DNA from: Liolophura sinensis | Lineage: Eukaryota; Mollusca; Polyplacophora; Chitonida; Chitonidae | Assembly: GCF_032854445.1 (NCBI RefSeq) | Contig: NC_088303.1 | Location: 4,039,501 to 4,103,500 of the forward strand | Direction: 5' to 3' | Length of the DNA: 64,000 nt | Shown: positions 59,041 to 64,000 of the stretch, in pieces | How the letters are laid out: every line of letters begins with the position of its first letter | Numbering within the stretch: the first letter of the stretch is position 1 | Position numbers and translations under genes: made by a program | The notes under the pieces: generated by a model | Databases searched by the model: none | Told to the model about the DNA's origin: nothing | Seen by the model: the letters and a program-made list of their open reading frames with translations, nothing else

Positions 59041-59957
59041 AGAAAAAATGGACAGTACTATGCATTTCTGTCTCATAATAGTGAGGATTTGTTTAAGTTC
59101 CCTGGTCTTGATTGGTCCAGATCCCCACAAAACTGACTTGTTCAGAGCTTGGGCATGTATAGATCAAGACACATATATGTAACTTCCTACAAATGTCTCC
59201 CCTGAAGTGCAGTACATAACATTTCCTCTGAAGTTGCTGGCAGACAGACAGTGATATATAATCTCCTTTGGTGGAGGTAATAATTGATAAATAATTACAG
59301 ATAAGATGTCATTATCACTTGGTTAAGGTAATACTGAATCCATATGGCTCTTTTACATTATGAATATGTAGCCAGGATTCTGCTTGATGTTAATACACCA
59401 TACTTTATGTATCAGCATCTGATTTTTCCCTTTGTTCCAGGTGTTACCAAAGCTTTGATCCAATGGTTAGCTTTTCCAAGACTCCGGAGAAAATATCTGC
59501 TATTTAATGGATATCAAAAACTAAGAGGATCAAAGGAACATTTCAGTGGCTCCGAAGCAGTGCTTTCCACAAATGATTGTGACCAAAAAGAAAGTTAGTG
59601 AATCTCTAACTTTAGACTTACAGTATCTTCTGAAGCTCTGACTGACCTTTGTCTGTGTACTAGCCGTGAATCTTTCTAGCATTCCATGAATTTTGTTTCC
59701 AGGCTGTTTACGATTTGTGTTGGATATTTTTATGGCATGATTATTAATGCCGAATAGTACACATTCCAGTGACTTTTGTGATGTGTTCTTCAGTAAAACT
59801 TGATCTTTAGGCATTCCTATTGTTGAACTGTTTGTGTGGTTGGAGGAATTCATTGGAGAGAAGAGCAGACTGCAGACATTTGTTCTTCATCCATAATTCT
59901 TAAACTTTCAAAACTGTCTTCAGTGGATCTAACAACCTCTTCAGTCATCAGAAGTAC

Positions 59958-59966
59958 TATAAATAA
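59958..59966 (+). promoter_or_regulatory. TATA-like box, candidate promoter of second gene
   Basis: TATAAATAA lies about 300 bases upstream of the ATG at 60264. A start site about 30 bases downstream would give a 5' UTR of some 270 bases. AT-rich DNA throws up such words often, so the support is weak. Confidence 0.2.
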
Positions 59967-60263
59967 ATAATAACCTTGAATGGCTTGCTGCAAAATCTCT
60001 GACAAGAAGAACGAACAAAGTCTTTAACTACATTCCATGAAGTTTTAAAATTAAGTGTTGTCCTAGTTTGAAGCTGAAGTTTGTGTGGAACATTGGACAT
60101 TGTCGAAGTTGGATGTGCAAGCTGCTGCTGCTGTCAAGTGATGGACTGAAGCGGTTTATGTGCTATGAAACTCATGAAATTCTAGCATCGACTGGTGACT
60201 TCAGAAGGTATTAACAGTCTTTGGTGATCAGCAGTGACCCTGTCGTTGTAATTATCTGCAGAC

Positions 60264-60334
60264 ATGTCCATCAATGGGAAGACTGCCAAATACTACATCG
60301 GCACAGACGGTGGAAGCCAAGTGGTGTTTGCTGG
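60264..60334 (+). CDS. Second M13-type gene, first coding exon
   Basis: ATG after in-frame TAA at 60249-60251, with G at -3. It encodes 23 residues plus two bases of a Gly codon and ends at donor gtaggt. The sequence upstream to about 59985 could be its 5' UTR. Confidence 0.6.
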
Positions 60335-62620
60335 GTAGGTATTTGTCAAAAAGTGCATGTTAAATTTATTTAATATGTGACACTCTGTCATAAAACTCTC
60401 CGGAAGTGTGCAATCACTTTAGTAGTATATCACAGCTGAGAGGATTTTATTTCAATCAGTCAGATTGGACAACAGTTCTGTGTAGCCCGCTAGAGTCTGG
60501 CATTGCATGTTGATGCACTTTTGATGATCAGGCTATTTATAAAGTGACACTTAAGACTATATTCTAATTTGTCAAGCTCTGTTTAGAAAGAAACAAAAAA
60601 CAAATTCATTCAGTTTTATGTCTGGCATTAGAGGTGCTGAAAAATAGCCTATGTAACAGTCTAGAAAAATTCTCTCTTGGAGCATTATAGATATGCCATT
60701 GTTGGACCAGTCACTTTTTAATCAGAAGTCCAATAATCTATAGAATCAATGGTGTTATGCTGTGTATTTTTGTAATTTGCTGGAATTAACCATGGGCTCA
60801 TCTGATATACATATATATCAAGTTGGACTAACATGCCTAAGGACTTAAGATTTGATGATGATTTTCAATTATTTCTTTTTATGTATCTTTTTCCTTTAGC
60901 TTAGAAAGTCTATTAGGCAAAAGGTAAAATGAGAACTACTTTTGTGCTTTAATTGCGTACTTGGTGTTTCGTTGTATTTGACCATCGTGTTTAGTTAGCT
61001 ATTATAAATTCCTTCCTGATATAATAAATAAAAAAAACTACAGCAAAGAGAGTGAGACCAGAGCAGCACTGACAGTGTGATAAATGGTCACATGCAAGGT
61101 GAAACCCAACCACAGGTTGATTTACCTCAGGTTTTTATTCTACATGTCCATGTAATTGCTTAAAGCACATCAAGGCTTAAGTAGAATCAGGTTAAAAAAC
61201 AAGCATGGTGATGTTATTTGCAGTTATTTGTAGTTTATTGGACGTCTGACTAGTCTGGTATTACTCAAAATGTTGTGTTGACAATCACATGAAATCAGTG
61301 CACCCGGGGACCTGCCTTAGGGATACGTAGGTCACCCGGACAATCCGGGTTAATTATGCAGGAATGCAACATGAGACTTTTCACCTGCTCTTTACGGTTG
61401 AATCACTTATTCAATGGTTTATTCTAAAGTCAGAATCGATTTTATGTTTAAAAACTCCACAAATGATTGATTCAAACGGCCATGAACACAGGTAGATTTA
61501 CATCTAGGCCTACACTGTACATCCATCTGTAACATTTCCTGAAACACTGACAGGCATAGCATAAACATAACATCCCTACCTCAATGTGGAATACACATAT
61601 TTCGTCATTTTGTGGTGCGTTTGATTTTGTTTCACTAGTTTGCATGTAGGAGGACTTTAGTAACAGCATTTGTTTTTCTTCTTCTTCTTCTTCATTTGTG
61701 GCAATATTTCCAACTGGCACTGCATGCTAAACTATGTGTTCACTCAATCAATCGCTCATCTGGGGTTGATTACACAAAACTCGTTATGTCATCAGTCAAA
61801 ATATTACACCTCACCTTTAGTTTTTGGTACTGGAAGATAATATTGATGACAGTCAACATTTTAATTTCTAGGGCCAAAATATCAAGCTGCGTGTTTTAAG
61901 TTTTGACTGCTGGGGAAATAGTCTTGTGGAGTGGGCCCCAGAATTTGAAAGTTGATAAGTCAGTAGTTCTGCTGTTTTGCACCAAAGTTCCAGTTGTATA
62001 TTCAGTGTGGTTTCTTTCATAGTTTGCTGATTAGTTTGTTTCCTCGTGCTTTTTTCTGGCCATTTTCGCAAATTTAACGGCATAGTCATACAGCATGAAT
62101 ACATCCATTAAAACAGTTCCAAATATAATATGGGGGAATGGACAGAATAATTGTCTTTGTCTGAAAATGTGTTAAAGGGCACTATTTTGCACTGGGCTGT
62201 AAATAAGTTTAGAAATAAGTCTGCAGTATTTTAAGTGTCAGTATTTTGAGGTAAATACTACAAAGTATAACACTTACTGTCAAAATTTAGAGATAAATGT
62301 AGCGTGTTGCGTAATGAGTCAAAACTGTAAGAGTGGTGTCAAAGCTCAGCTGGTTGTTTGGGCATCATGTTACTGTTTTAGGTGCAATCAGGTTATCAAT
62401 GACAAGAATTCAGCCAAATATTTATGTAAATGCAATACTCGTATAAGCAGATGTCAGTAAGAGTTAACTCCCATTTTTATCTTCACTAGTGCCGAGGCAG
62501 GAGAAGTGAAGCGTTCAAGTTGCTATGGAAAACGAACTCCATTAGAAGTGGCGCTGATTATAATCTCCTTGGTGTCAACAGCAGTGGCGGTGTCACTAAT
62601 CGTCGTTTTATTGGTGAAAG
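60264..62620 (+). CDS. N-terminus of a second M13-type peptidase (cytoplasmic tail and membrane anchor), 3' partial
   Basis: Two coding exons, 60264-60334 and 62490-62620, join in phase 2 to give 67 residues. A 24-residue hydrophilic start (MSINGKTAKYY, TDGGSQVVFAG) is followed by AEAGEVKRSSCYGKRTPLE. A hydrophobic segment of about 23 residues (VALIIISLVSTAV, then VSLIVVLLV) comes next and the second exon ends in phase 1. A short tail, a basic stretch and one membrane span is the type-II layout of neprilysin/ECE proteins. The same strand and the matching phase with the exon at 3111 suggest a tandem paralogue. The ATG is the first after an in-frame TAA at 60249. No ectodomain exon is visible before 64000, so the family call rests on layout and context. 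Another single-pass protein is possible. Confidence 0.6.
60900..60923 (+). CDS. Candidate 24-nt microexon of the second gene (optional)
   Basis: A strong acceptor (ctttttcctttag) and donor (aaaag|gtaaaa) enclose 24 bases that enter and leave in phase 2. They fit exactly between the two tail exons and would add eight residues (roughly LESLLGKS) without shifting the frame. This rests on splice signals and phase only. Confidence 0.3.
61303..61339. repeat. Short GC-rich hairpin
   Basis: cccggggacct and aggtcacccgg pair with about one mismatch around a 15-base loop, within the first intron of the second gene. Function unknown. Confidence 0.4.
62490..62620 (+). CDS. Second M13-type gene, membrane-anchor exon
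   Basis: Acceptor atcttcactag, donor gtatga; entered in phase 2 and left in phase 1. It encodes KRSSCYGKRTPLE and then the membrane span ending LLVK. The basic residues before the span predict a cytoplasmic N-terminus. Confidence 0.65.
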
Positions 62621-64000
62621 GTATGAAGATTGATTTACAAACCATTTATTGGTGGTTTGTTGATTTGGGCTTACAAATCTTTGTGTATTTTTTCTATGTT
62701 TGTGTTTGTCTTAACAAAAGTCGACCGTAGAACGTCAGCCTTTATTTGAATTTCAACATGAAACTCAATATCAAAAAAAAAAGTAAAAACGTCATGAAGT
62801 CATGTTTGAATTCAGTGATGCATACTAATTTACTTCAAGGTGGTCCGTTCTTTTAAAATATATCTCAAAAATATGGCATGTAGACGTATATATTGAGCTC
62901 AGGTTTTGCATAAATGCCTTGGTGATCATTAATCACTGTAAAATACAAAATCACTGATGGTGACTTTATAGTGTCTAGTATGTTAGGATCGATTTTATAG
63001 GTGTATAGGTAAATGTTGAGGTGGTATTTTAATGAATATGTATTGAACTGAAGTTTGACATTGATGTGTCAAGCTCTTCATAGCATTCCCACCGGTTTTA
63101 TTTTTTTCATTGTTAAAAAAAACTTAATCTTACAAGAACACCTACTGAAGGATTTTGAGAAAGTATATACGATATGGTTTGATCTCTTCTTATTACATGT
63201 AATATTAAGCCTGTCATATTATCTGTTTATTTATAAGCATACTATGGCCCAGAAAGGCCTTGCTTGGGTCATTGCTGATGAAAAACTTGCAGATAAATAA
63301 ATATAACCATGAAAAGTTTTCTGTATGCTGGTTCCTGTATACATGTACATAGCTAGTATAAAACAATAGGATGAGATGTGATACAGACCTGTAGACACTG
63401 CTATTCATGTATAGTGTTGAGGGGTACTTCTATAACATGATAACAATATGCCTTGCTTTCTGCTGGCTTGCTTCATTGCATCATAAACACTTCAGAATTT
63501 GGCTTATCCTCCCTGAATGTATAGTCCTCTGATAGTGTGCTGAACAGTACACGATAAGTAAGCATCTAGAAAGGTTGAGGAATTTGGGCACTCACAGATA
63601 CAGTAGGCTGCTAAATGTTGCTGAAATGCTGCCATTATAAAGCTGAATTGTATGCGTAACCTATAGGCCATATACAACAACAACAGAACAGCAGGCAGGC
63701 TGACAAAGGCAGAGATATTACAATGGGCCAGTCAGTAAGAATACACTTGTGTAGCTCTGTGGTGTTTGATGAAAGAGGAGAACATCCTGGTAGAGTATGA
63801 TGACATTTGAGGGGGTCAGGGAAAGTGGGAAAGTGTGATGGGCCACAGATGTGTGTGGGTGGGTGTGCGCAATATAGACCCACTGCTGGAAACAAACAGA
63901 CGTATCTGCATTTGAAATGATTGAAGAAATGTCCAGTCAAATATTGCTTCACATTGCATTATTAAGCAAAAATCCAAAGGACTTTTTTTTTTTTTTGTGA
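62621..64000 (+). other. Intron sequence of the second gene to the window edge
   Basis: No exon resembling the start of an M13 ectodomain is visible. Frames up to 105 codons on either strand lack recognisable features. Confidence 0.45.

Overview
This is animal (eukaryotic) nuclear DNA: it is AT-rich, its genes are split into short exons with GT/AG borders, introns are 0.2-7.7 kb, and minisatellites and tRNA-derived SINEs are abundant. The SINE type (tail in AAAT repeats, inner block ending in a GAAATATTCTTGAGTA-like motif), the many ACATGTA words and the protein's similarity to endothelin-converting enzymes suggest a marine lophotrochozoan. A mollusc is most likely and a brachiopod is not excluded. 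The phylum is an inference from memory of such repeats.

Positions 3111-28116 (+) hold 18 exons of one M13-family zinc metallopeptidase of the endothelin-converting enzyme/neprilysin type. They encode about 685 residues, covering essentially the whole ectodomain through the C-terminal CEVW and stop. The cytoplasmic tail and membrane anchor must lie upstream of the window. The zinc site (HELTH plus ENIAD), the NAYY substrate-binding motif and the ten family cysteines are intact, and exon phases join without a break. Intron 9 needs a GC donor. The 3' UTR probably ends near 29.6 kb, with further poly(A) signals to 30.07 kb.

The introns carry large tandem arrays: 25-bp units (215-2940), 17/34-bp units (10987-11411), 51-bp units (14455-15028), 52-bp units (20815-22062), and an array at 23186-24010 that is built from the 3' end of the zinc-site exon together with its splice donor.

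Positions 30-60 kb look intergenic. They contain LINE and SINE relics, further arrays (34, 69, 37, 33 and 52 bp), a 139-bp foldback, an inverted SINE pair and several stop-poor, GC-balanced stretches that may be regulatory.

At 60264-62620 (+) a second gene begins. Two exons encode a short cytoplasmic tail and one membrane anchor of the type-II M13 layout. The anchor exon ends in phase 1, the same phase in which the first gene's earliest in-window exon is entered. I read this as a tandem paralogue whose ectodomain lies beyond the right edge. Both genes would then make cell-surface peptidases that cleave extracellular peptides. I see no bacterial-type system, CRISPR array or tRNA gene.
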